Assembly (NCBI GenBank): GCA_963930655.1 | Contig: OZ005617.1 | Span: 21,874,068 to 21,938,067, forward strand | Length of the DNA stretch: 64,000 bases | Reading direction: 5' to 3' | Source: Myrica gale | Taxonomy: Eukaryota; Streptophyta; Magnoliopsida; Fagales; Myricaceae | Shown: one piece after another, positions 24,500-37,178 of the stretch | Numbering within the stretch: position 1 is the first letter of the stretch | Layout of the letters: the number at the start of each line of letters is the position of its first letter | The notes under the pieces: generated by a model | The model's database searches: none | Seen by the model: the letters and a program-made list of their open reading frames with translations, nothing else | Told to the model about the DNA's origin: nothing | Program-made: the position numbers and the translations under genes

Positions 24500-27230
24500 T
24501 TTCTTTGTTATTTACTACACACATATATATATCAAAAAAATTTGTTTGTATTTTCTATGCGTGGGATGCATCACGAGAGGTGGCAAAAGAAAAGGTATAG
24601 GTTGTTTATGTTGTTGGTTGTTTGGTAGATCAAATGTGAACCAATGCTTTATTAATGGAAAAGTTGGTCTTTGGAGACACTTCCCGTGAGATCATTTACA
24701 GGTTTTGTTTCTATGGAGCTTAGCGGCCTCGTGTTATAAAGCTTATAACCAACTTGGAAGAAGATTGGGAGGACAAAATGTGCCCCATGCACCTTACATA
24801 TTCACGGGTCATAGGAGGAATTAGGAAACGAAAAAAAGCACAGTTAACCTTTTGAAACAGGGCAACTGTTCGTCCACAAATCTAACATCCTAAAAACGAC
24901 CGTCTTCCAGTATTTTATGCCTCGTGTCACTGTTTTGTCCTTGTAAACTGAGAACGTTGATACAGGCGTCTGTTTAACCATACAACGATTTGCACCTCTC
25001 TGCCTCTGGTGTCCAACGAAACCATTTCCGTTTGTTCCATGCAAATATACAATTTACATTCAATATTTTCAGACAAAAAATAAACCAAGGTCATTAAAAA
25101 ATATATTTGGAAAAGAAAAAGGAAACTGAAAAAGACTGACAAAAAGAAAAAGAAAATCACTTCACTGAAATATTCCAACATTAAACCATGATCATCATAC
25201 CGATGCCCATTATGGGGGCAGACACTTATGTTAAGGTCTAAACTAGCAATTGCTTCCCATTGCGAGCTGTCAAGTTTTATCCTATAACCAATTGATTATG
25301 GGAAGAGGTGGTTCAACAAGTATATGAAGTACCAAATTAAATGATCCATAATCAATGTAGAACTCTAACACTCTCCATCACGTGCAGGCCGAATGAACAT
25401 GGTCCATGCACGTGGATAACACTGAGGAATACAAACAAGGGAGTCAAACCCAGAAATATTTTTGCTCTGATACTATGTTAGAGATAAAAAATTTTAACTA
25501 AAGAAAAATTATTTATACTGATAAGTGAGACATCCACTATGGGAATGCCCAATTGGGCTTATTGGTTTTCTCACTTATATTTGATGAGATTACATGATGT
25601 TTTATTTATAAGTCATTGAATACAATAGTTCACATTGCTTTAGCAATGTGTGACTCTAACTTTAATACAATTTCAATTTATTAATTTATGCAATTTAATC
25701 AGATTCTACTGTTAAAATGAACGAAAAATGAATTACTTAATTAATAGTTGAAAATTATAAAAAGGACTCATTTTAATAAATATTGAGATTGCAATGAGAT
25801 GAAATTAGTAGTTTGACCCAAAAATATTGACACTATAATTTGGGGTAAAAAATTAAGTTTTTTTTTTCTAAGAGAGTGTGTGTATTTACCAAGTTTGTCA
25901 CTGATATGGAACTAAGGTCAGGACGAGGATGTATTTGGAACAGGCCATTACAATCAGAGACTCTCTGAGTTTTCAATAGTGACGTTTATGGATGCCAATG
26001 CCCGAGAACCAAAAGTTTACTACACATCGGACGGCCTATAGACGGCAATGGCCATTGGAACAACAAGATCCCAGACAGCTACGGCCAGGAAAATTTAATA
26101 TTTTCGAATGGCTACAGTAAGCTGGTAACCTTTCGATCTATACAAATATCTTCGACAGATTTATTTTGTTGCAATTAGGAGCTGACTGCTATGGGATTTC
26201 AGTGCAGTAAGTACTCTTTAAGAGCATGTTCGCTTACAAAGAATCTTTAGGATTTTTTGAATCTTCAGGATTCTACAACCAAACATCATTTTTCACACTA
26301 CATAAATATAACTACAACACGCATACCAATAAAGTTAACATCACATAAAAATTCTTAGAACACAAAAAATCCTCACAAAACACTTTAACCAAACACCCCC
26401 TAAGATCCGGTTGACACAGGTCATCTTTGAGTTCAATGTTGCTGGCCATATATCTTTATCTTACGTGTAACATAGTGGGTATGTTTGAGGTTCAAATATT
26501 TGGGCCCAAAAATTTAGGTTTAATCATAAAAAATTCACCACATAATTTATTATTATTATAATACTTATTAAAAAATTTCTCTCTTTACTTTTTCACCAAC
26601 TCCCATAACATATCTTTACTTTATAATATTTCCCAAACCCCAATACCCAAAATTTTTACCCTCAAATATACCGTGTTTGGTTTGTAAAATTTTAACAAAA
26701 ATTTTCTTTTATTAAACATATTTCCAAATTTTATTTTTTACTTTTATCACTCATTTACCAGCACCTAGTATACAATATTTTTGCTGCAAAGATACTCTTG
26801 TGAATTTTATATATTTAAAACAAATCATATAAAATATTGGTTCTCATTATTTATTTCCTTTATTGAATTACAAAAAACAACAACAAATCATGGTATATAT
26901 ACTATCCACCAAAGTATCCTTCAAATCCTAATTAATGCCCGTTGGAATACTCCTTAAATGTACTTCGAGGGAAATTTGAACCACAGGATAACAACTATGA
27001 AATTGCAATATGGGATTTCAGGATTAAGGAAATATTTTTCTTACAGATTACAATTATGGAACTGTATTATGAGATTTCGGAATTGGTAAAAAATTTTCTT
27101 TTGGGTAATGAGAAAAATTTGTTGCATCCAACCTTTGTGTATTGGGTCAAACAAGTGCGGCCTAACTGAAAAATGCATTGCGCATAAACGCACATTCAAA
27201 GTTAATAGAGTGTGATTATAGTAGAATTTA
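24500..27230. other. SLAC1 upstream region and AT-rich intergenic DNA
   Basis: No coding exon recognised. A TATA-like run (acacatatatatatc) at about 24519-24533 lies about 85-95 bases upstream of the SLAC1 start, so it could serve the promoter. About 26480-26690 is an AT-rich MITE-like repeat. The MITE at 26222-26400 is listed separately. Confidence 0.4.
26222..26400. mobile_element. Tourist/Harbinger-like MITE, copy 3
   Basis: A 179-bp element in the opposite orientation to copies 1 and 2, flanked by TAA at 26219-26221 and 26401-26403. Inverted ends are gagcatgttcgctta and taaccaaacaccccc. The interior (aaagttaacatcacataaaaat) is the reverse complement of the family core. Confidence 0.75.
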
Positions 27231-28522
27231 GACTTAATTGCACGATAGGTCCATGTGGTATCATTTTTTGATAAATTGATCATTGCAGTATTACTTTCTA
27301 CAAATAGGTCAATGTGGTCACCATATTAGGTAAAAGTTGGTCCCTTCATCTATCAAGTGTTAACCCACTAACGGACTTGGCTAACGTGTCAAAAAAATGT
27401 CAAGTCAGCAACTAGGATGACATCTCATGTACCCATGGCCACATAGGACGCCAGCTAAAAAATAAATTAATTCCTAATTTCCATGACAGACCCCCAAATA
27501 TCTTAGAACCCTAGCCTCCCCAATCTTCCAAACCCACCACCAGCCGAACCCCCACAATATTTTGCTGAAAGATTTGTTTTCCGACAAAGCCTGCACTAAC
27601 GAGGAGTCCACAAACTGTATTGAGAGTCTGAGACGTCACTTTTGTGGTATTTTCATCTCCTTTTGGTCGAGGCTTTGGTTATAGATACAGTGGGAATCGT
27701 GGGCTTTTTACTCTGGATCGTGGTTGGGTTGGTCCCCATGACCAAGTTTCCTGTATGAAATAGATGCGTCACAGGTACGTAAAAAATTCTTAAAATTTGT
27801 ATGCGTCATGGCAAATGATTTCTGTTATTACTGGGAAAAATAAGTTTTTTTTTTTTTTCATCCGTTCCACTCCAGCTTATACTGGGCTTTTGAAACATTA
27901 TACGGCACGTTTTAAGTTCAATCAACAGCCAATGAGCTATGGCTCAGTTGGCACGTCCTCCTCTTGGGAGGGTCCCGAATTGGGGTTCGACTCCCTCCAT
28001 CTCCTTCCCCCGGCAGACTTAGAACTGTATTGCTTAAAAAAATAAAAAATAAAAACAAAAAAAAAGTTCAATCAACAAATCTTTCAGCAAACTATTGTGG
28101 GGGGTTCGACTGGTGGTGGGTTTGAAAGATCGGGGAGGATAGGGTTCTAAGATATTTGGGGAACTCTGTCGGGGATGAAGAGTATAGGGGTGGGATGAGA
28201 TAAGTGCTCCTGCGATCTCGTTAGGTTAGGTTATTTTAATTTTTTAAGCTGAGTAGGATGTTCTCGTGGAAATTAGAAATTAATTTATTTTTTAGCTCAC
28301 ATCTTACGTGATGACGAGTACATGCGGCGTCATCCTACTCTTTGCTGACGTGACCTTTTTGATACGTCAGTCAAGTCCATTAGTGAGTTAATGCCTGATA
28401 GATGGAAATGACCAACTTTTACCTAATATGATGACTACATGACCTGTTTTGTAGAAAGTGATACCGCATAGACCAATTATCAAAAAGTAATACCACATAG
28501 AACCACAGTGCAATTAAGCCCA
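27231..28522. mobile_element. Non-autonomous DNA transposon with long terminal inverted repeats
   Basis: A 1292-bp element flanked by agaattta at 27223-27230 and 28523-28530. The arms are several hundred bases long: the left arm runs from gacttaattgcac to about 27575, and the right arm is its reverse complement from about 28080. Shared landmarks are ggtccatgtggtat, ctacaaataggtca, taggtaaaagttggtc and ccccacaata.tttgctgaaagattt. Long inverted repeats with an 8-bp duplication suggest a Mutator-like (foldback) element. The right arm has an extra roughly 100 bases. No transposase is present. A SINE is nested inside. Confidence 0.75.
27927..28063 (+). mobile_element. tRNA-derived SINE nested in the long-TIR transposon
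   Basis: The head carries Pol III box A (tggctcagttgg, 27940-27951) and box B (ggttcgactcc, 27984-27994). The tail is A-rich (28036-28063). A 14-bp duplication, aagttcaatcaaca, flanks it at 27914-27926 plus one base, and at 28064-28077. It inserted after the host transposon. Confidence 0.88.
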
Positions 28523-28602
28523 GAATTTACAATTCAATTGGAACAAATCCAGGTATATTTAGTTTGCTGCAAGTCTGCAATTGTTGATTGTGCTCATCAG
28601 GG

Positions 28603-29612
28603 ATCCTCAAGCCAAAGATCATACAAAACCCGAAAAAGACGTTTCTAGAGAGAGAGCCTTTGCCCTCTCTCTAGACATTCCCTTTCTGTGCTTGACCTAT
28701 CCACCTTCTTGCAATCTTCGGCGACGGGAGGAGCAAGTGTGCTCCTCCGTCTCTCCCCTCCCTCTCCCTCTCTCACCTCTTCGTTTACCCCTTGACCTTT
28801 TGTTCCCCTATTTCCAGTACCGCATGCACCTTCATTTTGGCGTTCTTCATGGTTAGATCTAGGCGGTTTGGCGACTTCTTGGTGGCCATGCTCAGCTCGA
28901 CAGTGCTCCTCCGCTTTAGGCCCTCCTCTGTCCATTCTCCCGGAGCTGGTGCACCGACGTGTGCTGTTCCACGCGTGCGCGTGGATCTCAAGCGGTCGAC
29001 CTTCTTTTGCCTTGTTTGTGGTGCTTTTTTCATCCATGTGTTTTGGCTAGCAATTTCTCGGTCTAGTGGCTCTCTGCTGTGTGTTTTATTTTTATCATGT
29101 TGTGTCTCTAAATTTCATTTCTCTGGTTTTTGTTGGGAAGGATCTCGTGGCAGTTTGGTTGGTGAGGCGTGTTCCTGCAATAATGAACTTGCTGGCCTTC
29201 TTCAGTAACGTTAGATCTATTTTCCCGTGGCTAGTTGGCAGTTTATGGCTCTTCACGTTGTCCTCCCTTTTGGTTATGCTGGTATGGATGAGTTTTCGAG
29301 GAAGTGGGAGTGCGGTGCTTGCTCACCCTTTCCTCCGGTGTTGGTCTCTTCCGCTTGTGGCGGAGCTTACTTCGGGTTCTTGGACCCGTTTCCAAACTCT
29401 GGGTCTTTTGGCCCACTTGTATGCAACCTTTATGGCTATTTGAATTCAAGCCTTTGAGGTCAGTCGATGTATGGCCCTTCGAGACCTTAAGCTTGCTGTT
29501 ATGGGCTATATGCCCGTGTGCATTGTCACCGGCCTTGAACTCTTATCTATGTTCAGCGCTAATGTACTTCTATGTAGAAATGAAATTTCACGTTTATTTA
29601 AAAAAAAAAAAA
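28603..29612 (+). mobile_element. LINE-like poly(A) retroposon, 1 kb, non-autonomous
   Basis: It is bounded by a perfect 17-bp duplication, gattgtgctcatcaggg (28586-28602 and 29613-29629), and ends in a 12-A tail. The 5' part contains ctagagagagagccttt and gccctctctctaga, a hairpin typical of plant L1-type LINE leaders. The 3' end (gaaatgaaatttcacgttt before the A tail) is also LINE-like. No endonuclease or reverse transcriptase domain is seen, so it is an internally deleted LINE or an unidentified processed transcript. The ORFs inside show no family signature. Confidence 0.78.
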
Positions 29613-29629
29613 GATTGTGCTCATCAGGG

Positions 29630-32497
29630 TGCTGAGAAGCCATCCAAAGTATACTTCTGCGGTTGCTTGGATTCTGGTTTATCCAACCGAGGTTCCTTCT
29701 GACGTGTTTACTGTGTCATCATACGCATTAGCTGACTAGACTCCTTGACACAAACATGCGTGCGAAAAGACTCTTCGGACGTAAATACTTTGTATTCAGG
29801 GCAAATGTCGAATAATGAAAGAATTAAAAACCTTTGCAGTTTGCTGTCTTGGAATAGAGTGGAAGTGTGGGATGATTTGGTCGCGGTTCTACGTTGCGAT
29901 AGCGAAATAAGATCTGCGGTTGAGAGCTATCTTTTTCTAATCAAGATCTGCACCCCGATTACGAAAAAATTAAGCAATTAAGATCACAACAAAGTAAAGT
30001 AAGCATCCTGCTCATTTAAATAATTAGGATCAATTAATTATTTAATAGAATTTAGACCCTTACTCTTTAACCAACAAAAGCAAAGTTCCCTGCTAGAAAA
30101 AAAAAAAGAAGGAAGAGAAAATGGAATTTGCCTTAGATCCTTGATGCCCATCACCCCCACAGAAAAAGGGCAGGGTGCCTTCTTCTAGAAAGAGTGCCTA
30201 ATTAAGACAACTGCAGGCTCTAGCTAGAGTCACCATTTCTCAAGTTTGAGGTTGCGTTTTATGTACTCCAAATTAAAGTAGAGCCAATTCCAAGCTGGGC
30301 TAAGCCTATAGCCAACATGCTTCTCCGAGCCAGGTTGAGCTTGAACGTATCCTCGGGGCTCGATCTGAGTTTTTCTTGCTAATTAACTTTAATTAATTGA
30401 CCAAATGGCCGGGAATGGAATAATCTGATTTTTAAGTCGTACCCCTTTGAGAAAGAAAGAGTTTCTTCCAAATATTACACATCTTACTCTCCAACCAACG
30501 ATACAAGAAATTTAAATCTAGCTAGTGGAGAAAGGGAAATTTCAACAACCGCATTGCAGCATCGTAACGTGGCTAGTTATCTGCTCGACAGTGAGACACC
30601 TAAACCTGAATTCAGAACCGTCTGGCTTAAAACTGGATCAGGATGGAAACCATGTCAGCCGCAACTTTCTATCCACCGACGAGCACTTGATGCAGATTGG
30701 TTTAGACAGAGTTGCATGGAGAGAATGAAGTTGATGTTGTGACTTGTGGGAGTTCAAACTTTGGGTGATACAGTTTGCTGGAAGTTTTGATCCCACCAGT
30801 TCAACAAAGGGTAGAAAAACTTTTTAATGACCATAAAAAATGCTTGGTAATAATCCTACTTTATTAGGAGATAATGCAATGCAAGGATGCACAGGGTGAG
30901 CCCCAGAAGGTAGTCCAGATACTTGTGGAAGTAGCCTTGTCGGGAGAACCAAACTGAACCTGGAATCCAATGTAAGAGGCACTCCTGTCAACACAATGGT
31001 GGCTACAAAATGGAACCTGGAAGTTGGCATTTTCTACCTAAGCTAAGAAATACAATACAAGTAGAAGTACACATGTTAAACAAAAAGGAAAAGAGAGAAA
31101 TGCAGGAAGCTTCTTCCTAGCACTTTTCTTTTCTTTTTGGACTTCTTCACAGCACTTAAAATGAGCCTGTTTCTCAGAAGCATACATTAATAGCTGAGTT
31201 ATATGGAGTACAGTACTCCATAATAACTCCTGAATTAATATGTGACAGTAAATAATAACTTTGGCTTCTGACAAATGCAGGAAGCTTAGCCATTACTTTA
31301 AGCTACCATTTAACTAATTCTACCAATTGATTTTGCCTGCAAGGTTGCCTTTTGAAACTTTCTACTGCTTAAACGTTAAACTAATATTTCTCTCTTGAAT
31401 CCATTCCTGGCAAATTTCATCAGAGATCATTCATCAGCTGCACCGTCCTAAATGACAGAGTCAAAAGCTAAAATCATTCAGCTGAAGAGCTAGAAACCTA
31501 GCAACCAAAGAATTTCTAGGGTGCCAAACTGGATGCAGATAGCAAATCATAAGGTTTTGTCTTACATTATGATTGTCTCAATCTCCTACAATCAATGACA
31601 TGAAAACTGGAACAAAGGACAAAACAGCAATTGCAAGATACTAAAGCAGCATATGGAAACTTCAATACCAGCAGAGCAAATGGTAGTAGTACCTGGAGAA
31701 ACCTTGATTTACACCGAATCAGACAGAATTTAGAGTATATTTGGAAAAGAAATTTTGGGGTCCAACAACCATTATATGGTAAAAATGACCAAAAATAGAA
31801 GATTCCAAAGTGGCCTTCATCTTCTACGTGAACAAACACCAGTTGTTAATTCTTGCACTTCTCAATCATCTAACTTGTTTCCTTGTAAAACAATTAGGAG
31901 AGTTGAGTTCGCAGATGACAAGAACGGAACAGGGATGAAATCATAACAGTAAAGCAAAAACTTATTTACCCAACAAAACCAACAATTGACACGCATACGT
32001 GCTTGCAGTGAAAGAATGAACTAGTGTAATGGCAGAGAAAGACAGAATTCTAACAGCAGAGGATGTATTTTAACCAAATAAAGCGGCGAAGAGTTTTCCT
32101 CCCCAAACACAAATACTGTAAGATATTGATGACATGTGAATCAGTCTCCTATGCGTTCAAAATGCAGACAAATAAACATTCATAAAATACATGTAACACA
32201 CACGGGAAAATATAAAAAGAGAGAATTTCTTACTATTTTCCAACTATCCCCCACCAATTATGGCCCAAAAAATAAAAATTTAAAGAGAAAAGCCAAAAAC
32301 TTCTCCTTTCCATTTCTCAGCATCCTATACAATTCAATTCCCACTTTCATCCAAATTCCCTATCCCTCCACTGAAGGAGTAAAATTGAAATCAAAGATAC
32401 AAATCTGAGGAGCGATTGAAAAATAACAAGATAAGCTGCGTCCCTGTTATGGGAAATCAAAATTAAATGAAAATCTTTGATTTTCAAATTATTTTTT
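29630..32497. other. Intergenic DNA, no recognised gene
   Basis: Short ORFs at 29745-29981 and 30554-30742 show no recognisable family. The DNA from about 32100 to 32497 probably includes the 3' UTR of the minus-strand translocator. Confidence 0.4.
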
Positions 32498-33568
32498 TTA
32501 TTTTGTCAATGAGGTAACCTTGGACCGTTTCTTGGCTTCGCTGTAAAGCACCACGCCCATGACGGTGACGGCGAATCCCGTCATCCCCATTGCCGTAACG
32601 GGGTTCCTGAATATCAAAACAGATACCACCGCCGCAACGGCCGACTTGGCGTTCCCCAAAACCTGGAGCGTCAGCGCGCTGGTGTGCTTGGTCACCAAGA
32701 AATTCGTCAGGTTGACCAAATACGCCACCGTGGCGTTCCCAATCAGCAGGAAGATTATAAATGGGTCGGTCCTGGCCTTCTCCGCCGTAAGCGCCGCCAC
32801 ATTGCCCTCAATGTACAGCGTGAACGGTAACAGAATCATCGCGGCCATCGGAGCCATATACAGGAGCAGGTTCATGGAATGGAGCTTCTCCGCCTCCGAG
32901 GTCAGTAGAATCCCCTGAACCACGGACTTCAATGCGCGTCCAGCCGTGGACCCCAAGCAGACGAGGAAACCGAATAGGTGGAATAGCGGCTCGCTGTTGC
33001 TCGCCACAACGATCCCGAAGACGACGGGGAGAAGAGCGAGGTAGACCTCGCCGGACTCCTTCTTGCACGTGATGACGAAGGCGAAGATGGCAGTGAAGAA
33101 CGGCGTCGTCGCGCCGATGGCCTGATTAAACGACACGGGGAGGTAGCGAAGCGACGTGTTTCCGCACACGACGGAGAAGCAGAAGATGGCGCTGAGGGCA
33201 AGGATTTTGAGGAACTGGCGCTTGGAGTGGATGTGCTGGAGTGGAACGACCTCAAGGAAGTTGATGGCGACGAAGCTGTAGGCGGCGCAGGAGACCATGT
33301 GGAGCATGGTGAGGAAGATTGGGAAGTGGAAGCCATAGAAGCTGAGGAGATACTTGTTGAGGAGTAGGACTCCGATGTTGGAGAAGTACCAGGAGGCGAT
33401 GATCATGGCCGTCGAGACGTTCGGTGACACGGAGAAGTACGACGAATTGTTATTGTTCCGTACGTCCCCCGGTGGGGTAGCCGGAATGTCCAGCACTTGG
33501 TCATTGGCGCTCGTGTCCAGCCTCGGGTTGCTCATTCGCCGTGTGGTCCATGTCTGTGCCTCCACCAT
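32498..33568 (-). CDS. Sugar-phosphate/nucleotide-sugar translocator, At1g12500 type
   Basis: One uninterrupted exon of 356 aa. The start is the ATG at 33568, giving [16 protein letters not shown], the N terminus of the At1g12500 group. About ten hydrophobic spans of the triose-phosphate-translocator (TPT/DMT) fold follow. Family motifs include [63 protein letters not shown] and [18 protein letters not shown]. No chloroplast transit peptide is apparent, so Golgi or endomembrane antiport of a nucleotide sugar is more likely than plastid transport. The substrate is unknown. The coding DNA is clearly GC-richer than its surroundings. Confidence 0.93.
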   Translation of the reverse strand: MVEAQTWTTRRMSNPRLDTSANDQVLDIPATPPGDVRNNNNSSYFSVSPNVSTAMIIASWYFSNIGVLLLNKYLLSFYGFHFPIFLTMLHMVSCAAYSFVAINFLEVVPLQHIHSKRQFLKILALSAIFCFSVVCGNTSLRYLPVSFNQAIGATTPFFTAIFAFVITCKKESGEVYLALLPVVFGIVVASNSEPLFHLFGFLVCLGSTAGRALKSVVQGILLTSEAEKLHSMNLLLYMAPMAAMILLPFTLYIEGNVAALTAEKARTDPFIIFLLIGNATVAYLVNLTNFLVTKHTSALTLQVLGNAKSAVAAVVSVLIFRNPVTAMGMTGFAVTVMGVVLYSEAKKRSKVTSLTK

Positions 33569-36225
33569 TGCCAAAGAACAAAACGGGAATAAAAAATTTG
33601 AAGTCTGTGATGAGAGTGCTGCTCTCTATCTCTCTAACTCTGTTGGTATTAGCGAGAGAGGAAGAAATAGGGAATGGCAGCTGGGATCAGATCTGAACGA
33701 GCGAGGGAGAGTGGGTATGGCATTGAATAGCGAGACTGGAGAAGAGAGGAATTATAGTATGGGTGGTATTAATTGAATGGTGGGGATTTAGATTTGAAGC
33801 AAAGGAGTGATGAGAGCCGTTGGATTAAGATAGGGGTATGGATGGCATAAAAACATAGATTCGGTTCCTCGCAAAGCGAACGTGAACGTGAACGAAGAGA
33901 GTCAGATTGTCGGTATTGGATCCTTTCCGAAAGTCATAAGGTCATATTTAAATATTAATGTGGCTGACCGAGGTCTGAGTCTGACTAGGATTTTGCCTTT
34001 ACTTTGTTTTGGTTTTTACGGGAACGGTTTTTTTTTTTTTTACGTCTTGTAATCTCTTACCACGATGTTTATGAGCTGTGCAGGTGAATACAAAGGATTG
34101 CATCTTGCGGTTACGTTCAAAAGTTTTCAAAAAAAAAAATATTCATTTTTTTTTATTAATTTCAGTACATTTACAACAATCTCAATCATTTTATCATTAA
34201 TTCTAATACTTTTTCACAAATTTCAATATTTTTTTACAAATTTCAACAACTTTTAACACATTTTTTTATTAATTCCAAAAGAATCTACACTACTTAAAAA
34301 AAAACACAAACACAAAAAATATTTTGAGATCTAAACCAAACATAGCCGCAATTCTTGATTTATTCCTCCTATATATAATTACAATTCTTTTTAAGGTTAA
34401 AGTTTTTGTGTATTCAGGAAATAGATACTCTATAATTCTCGTTCCGACTCTTAGAAAAATAGTTAGACTAAAGACATGTTTGTAAATCAATATTCTCTCG
34501 GTCCAAAATTCTCATTTGTAAATATAATTAATTTAAAATTTTAGTTAAGAAAAATTAAATTAATTTATCTTGAAATCATTTATTTTCATTACAATAAATA
34601 TAAAAAATTCAATTAAATTATCTCTTAATTTTTTTACCAACTCATAAAATTATATTTTCCACTACTTTCTATCAAAATTCAATAAAATTATAATGTTCCC
34701 AAAATCCACCTAGCTGTGGGCTGAAGCTGTTTTAATCCGTTTGTTGTCACTTAGAATGGATTTTAGTAATGGGCTTGTTTTCTTCGGTTCTTCTTGACCC
34801 AAAACTAGAGTCAAAATACAGTACGTGAATAGGTGGCGTTTTGAGAAGTTACTGCTGCAAGTTTTTAGAATCTTTTTAAAATTTTGAAATTTTCTTGGGA
34901 TTAGAATATGATAGGCCGATTGGGATATTTGACTTGGGGAATTATTTCCTTAATCATACCCTAATGCATACGTACTATCTATAAACACGTCGGTTTGAAC
35001 CTTATTTTTCGATTTTAAATAGTATATTATAATTATTGTGTACCAATCAAGGCCATTATACATGTCCACAACTAAAAGGCTCGATCAGGTTGAGGCGAAT
35101 GTCTTTATGATTTAGTATTAGGACCACTTGGGGAATTTTATAGCATTGTAGGAGAAGCATCTAATCTTGCTTTAAGTTTAAGTCCGATCTACATTATAAA
35201 ATTCCGTTTTATCTTGCATGCCACAGAACATTGTGATTTGGACCGTTTAGAGAGTAATTGGGGTCTGATCCCCCCAACCATCTGCCGCTTAAATGTGTTT
35301 AAGAAGAAAATGTAACGTAATTTGTAAAGGTAATTGACAACGTGGGAGTTGCACATAAATTGGGCTCCCACTTGCTGTCGTTCACCCGTATACATATTGA
35401 GCAGCGACTGTGAATTGGCACCGTGTCTTTGTCCGAGAGCAACGTGAGAATTGTCTGCTGAGGATGTGCGTATTTTTTTTTAAGGTATTAAAACAACAAT
35501 AATATACTCTAAGCTGTGGAGAGTAGACTTTCGACTCTGCTTTAAAACACGTTCTGCCCTCTCCCAAAACTTTGGGAGCTGACCGTATCTATTCAATTAT
35601 TTTTTTATTAAAGAGAGAAAAATTACAAAACACTGATCCATCGGAGTGGACCAACGAGGCTTTTGTTTTAAGCCCAATGAAATCCATTCATATTTCGGGT
35701 CTGTTGGTGTCCCGGGCTTTCGGGTTAGCCGACTAGAGAGTAGGGTGGCCCTGTTTTTTACTCGATTTCAATTTCCCAAGATTTATCAAAAGCCCATGAG
35801 TTTTCCTAACCTTTGTTTGTGCAGCCACTTTAAGCAGAGCACTTGAGCTTGAGGATAACATAATTCAGATCACAAAATAGAGGAGCTCATCCCATTCTTT
35901 CCCCCTTTTCATTTGGTAAGTGGTTCATTGAGAATGATAGTACTTAATAGCTATGAGTGCTGTCTGAATTGCCAAAAATTTTCATACACAGCTATGGAAG
36001 TCTAGGCCAGCCCTAACGTTTCTGATTCTTTAACAGAAATACAGAAGAGTACTAGGTAGATGAGACAAAGCCCCGCCACCAATAAGCAACAAAGATGTCC
36101 TGTTCCAAAGCTAAAGATAACCATACCACCTATGACAAAATTGTTTTCTCCTATATGAAATAATAACTACAGTTTCAAAACCTTTTTTCATAGACAAGCA
36201 AAAGCAGGAAATGCCTTCTCAACAA
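33569..36225. other. Intergenic DNA between translocator and GRF
   Basis: The first 200 bases are the likely promoter and 5' UTR of the translocator (CT-rich). About 34100-34700 is AT-rich and MITE-like. The ORFs around 35189-35846 show no recognised family. Confidence 0.4.
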
Positions 36226-37178
36226 TTACAGAGCACTATTTTCTGGGTACCTACCTCCTCCATGAAGAACAGTGTTGGGACAGAAATCCCATCTTGGAGA
36301 GAGAGTATTGCTGCTACTATCCGTCGACAGTGAAATAGAGAGGTTGGTGTTTGCGTTTGGAGCATTCCCGGTACTAGTATTTGAATGTTGAGAAGGCTGA
36401 TCCACAAGCTTTCTTGAACGCTGACGGCCTCTTTGCATGTGCCTCTCACAGTACTTTTTGAGTGGAGCAACATCCTTGCTACACCTCCATTTCTTTCCAT
36501 CTGTTCTTCTACATCTCCCAGGCTCTGGATCGGAATCCCTTCTACTTCTATAGTCCCAGGACAAGGTGCTAGATCCCAAAACTTCGGGCAAGAACATATA
36601 AAACAAACAAACGCCGAATCAAATATCATGTTACGAATCGAAGAAGATCAGTGATAATAAGAACGTAAGCTTGAGAAGGCTCGTGTAGAATGTCATGATC
36701 AATGAGACTGATGGGAGAAGATTTGGGGTAACTTACAGCTTGGGTAGCCAGGAGGCACCTCATCACTTAGACCACCAAGAGAGCTAACAACACTTTTCCA
36801 TAAAGGGAAGAGGAGATGATACGGCACAGAAAGCCCAGCTTCCATGTATTTGTATATTAGTGCTTGAAGTTGTAACTCCTGCAGCTGAATAATGGTGAAT
36901 CCTGACGACTTTGTGCCATGACCAGACCCTCGTCCAAGCTCAAGATTTAGCCCAACAGGAGGTGACCCATCTCCTATAGTTGATCCGTTCATGCCCATGG
37001 CCCAAGGATTAACCCAATTAATAGGTCCAATCCCTACAAGTAAGACAGAAGAAAAGTGGGGATTGGAACTGTCGTTATTAGCTCAGAGCAACTGAATAAT
37101 TGAACTTGAATGAGAATGAGAATGCGTACCAGAATTTGCAAAACGAGCAACCTTGGAAGGTGTGGTTCGAGAGTCCAT
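36226..37178 (-). CDS. Growth-regulating factor (QLQ-WRC transcription factor), 3 exons, short
   Basis: Exons 37178-37130, 37033-36737 and 36581-36226 give 233 aa. The QLQ domain ([20 protein letters not shown]) should bind GIF co-activators. The WRC domain ([20 protein letters not shown], then [14 protein letters not shown]) has the C3H zinc-binding pattern and nuclear signal for DNA binding. The QLQ is close to the N terminus, and the tail after WRC is only about 60 residues, so this is a small GRF without the long C-terminal activation region of most members. The last codons assume no further intron; a GT at 36253-36254 could instead be a donor to a distal exon I did not find. Confidence 0.88.
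36401..36420 (-). promoter_or_regulatory. Likely miR396 target site in the GRF WRC exon
   Basis: The minus strand reads cgttcaagaaagcttgtgga over the RSRKLVD codons. This is the conserved position where miR396 pairs with GRF mRNAs, with the usual one-base bulge. Confidence 0.8.

Noticed and set aside
28645..29443. ORFs of 125-138 codons inside the 1-kb retroposon
   Set aside because: Low-complexity or hydrophobic, overlapping in several frames, with no known domain.
32559..33336. ORFs of 119-135 codons opposite or overlapping the translocator gene
   Set aside because: Shadows of a GC-rich, long real ORF in other frames.
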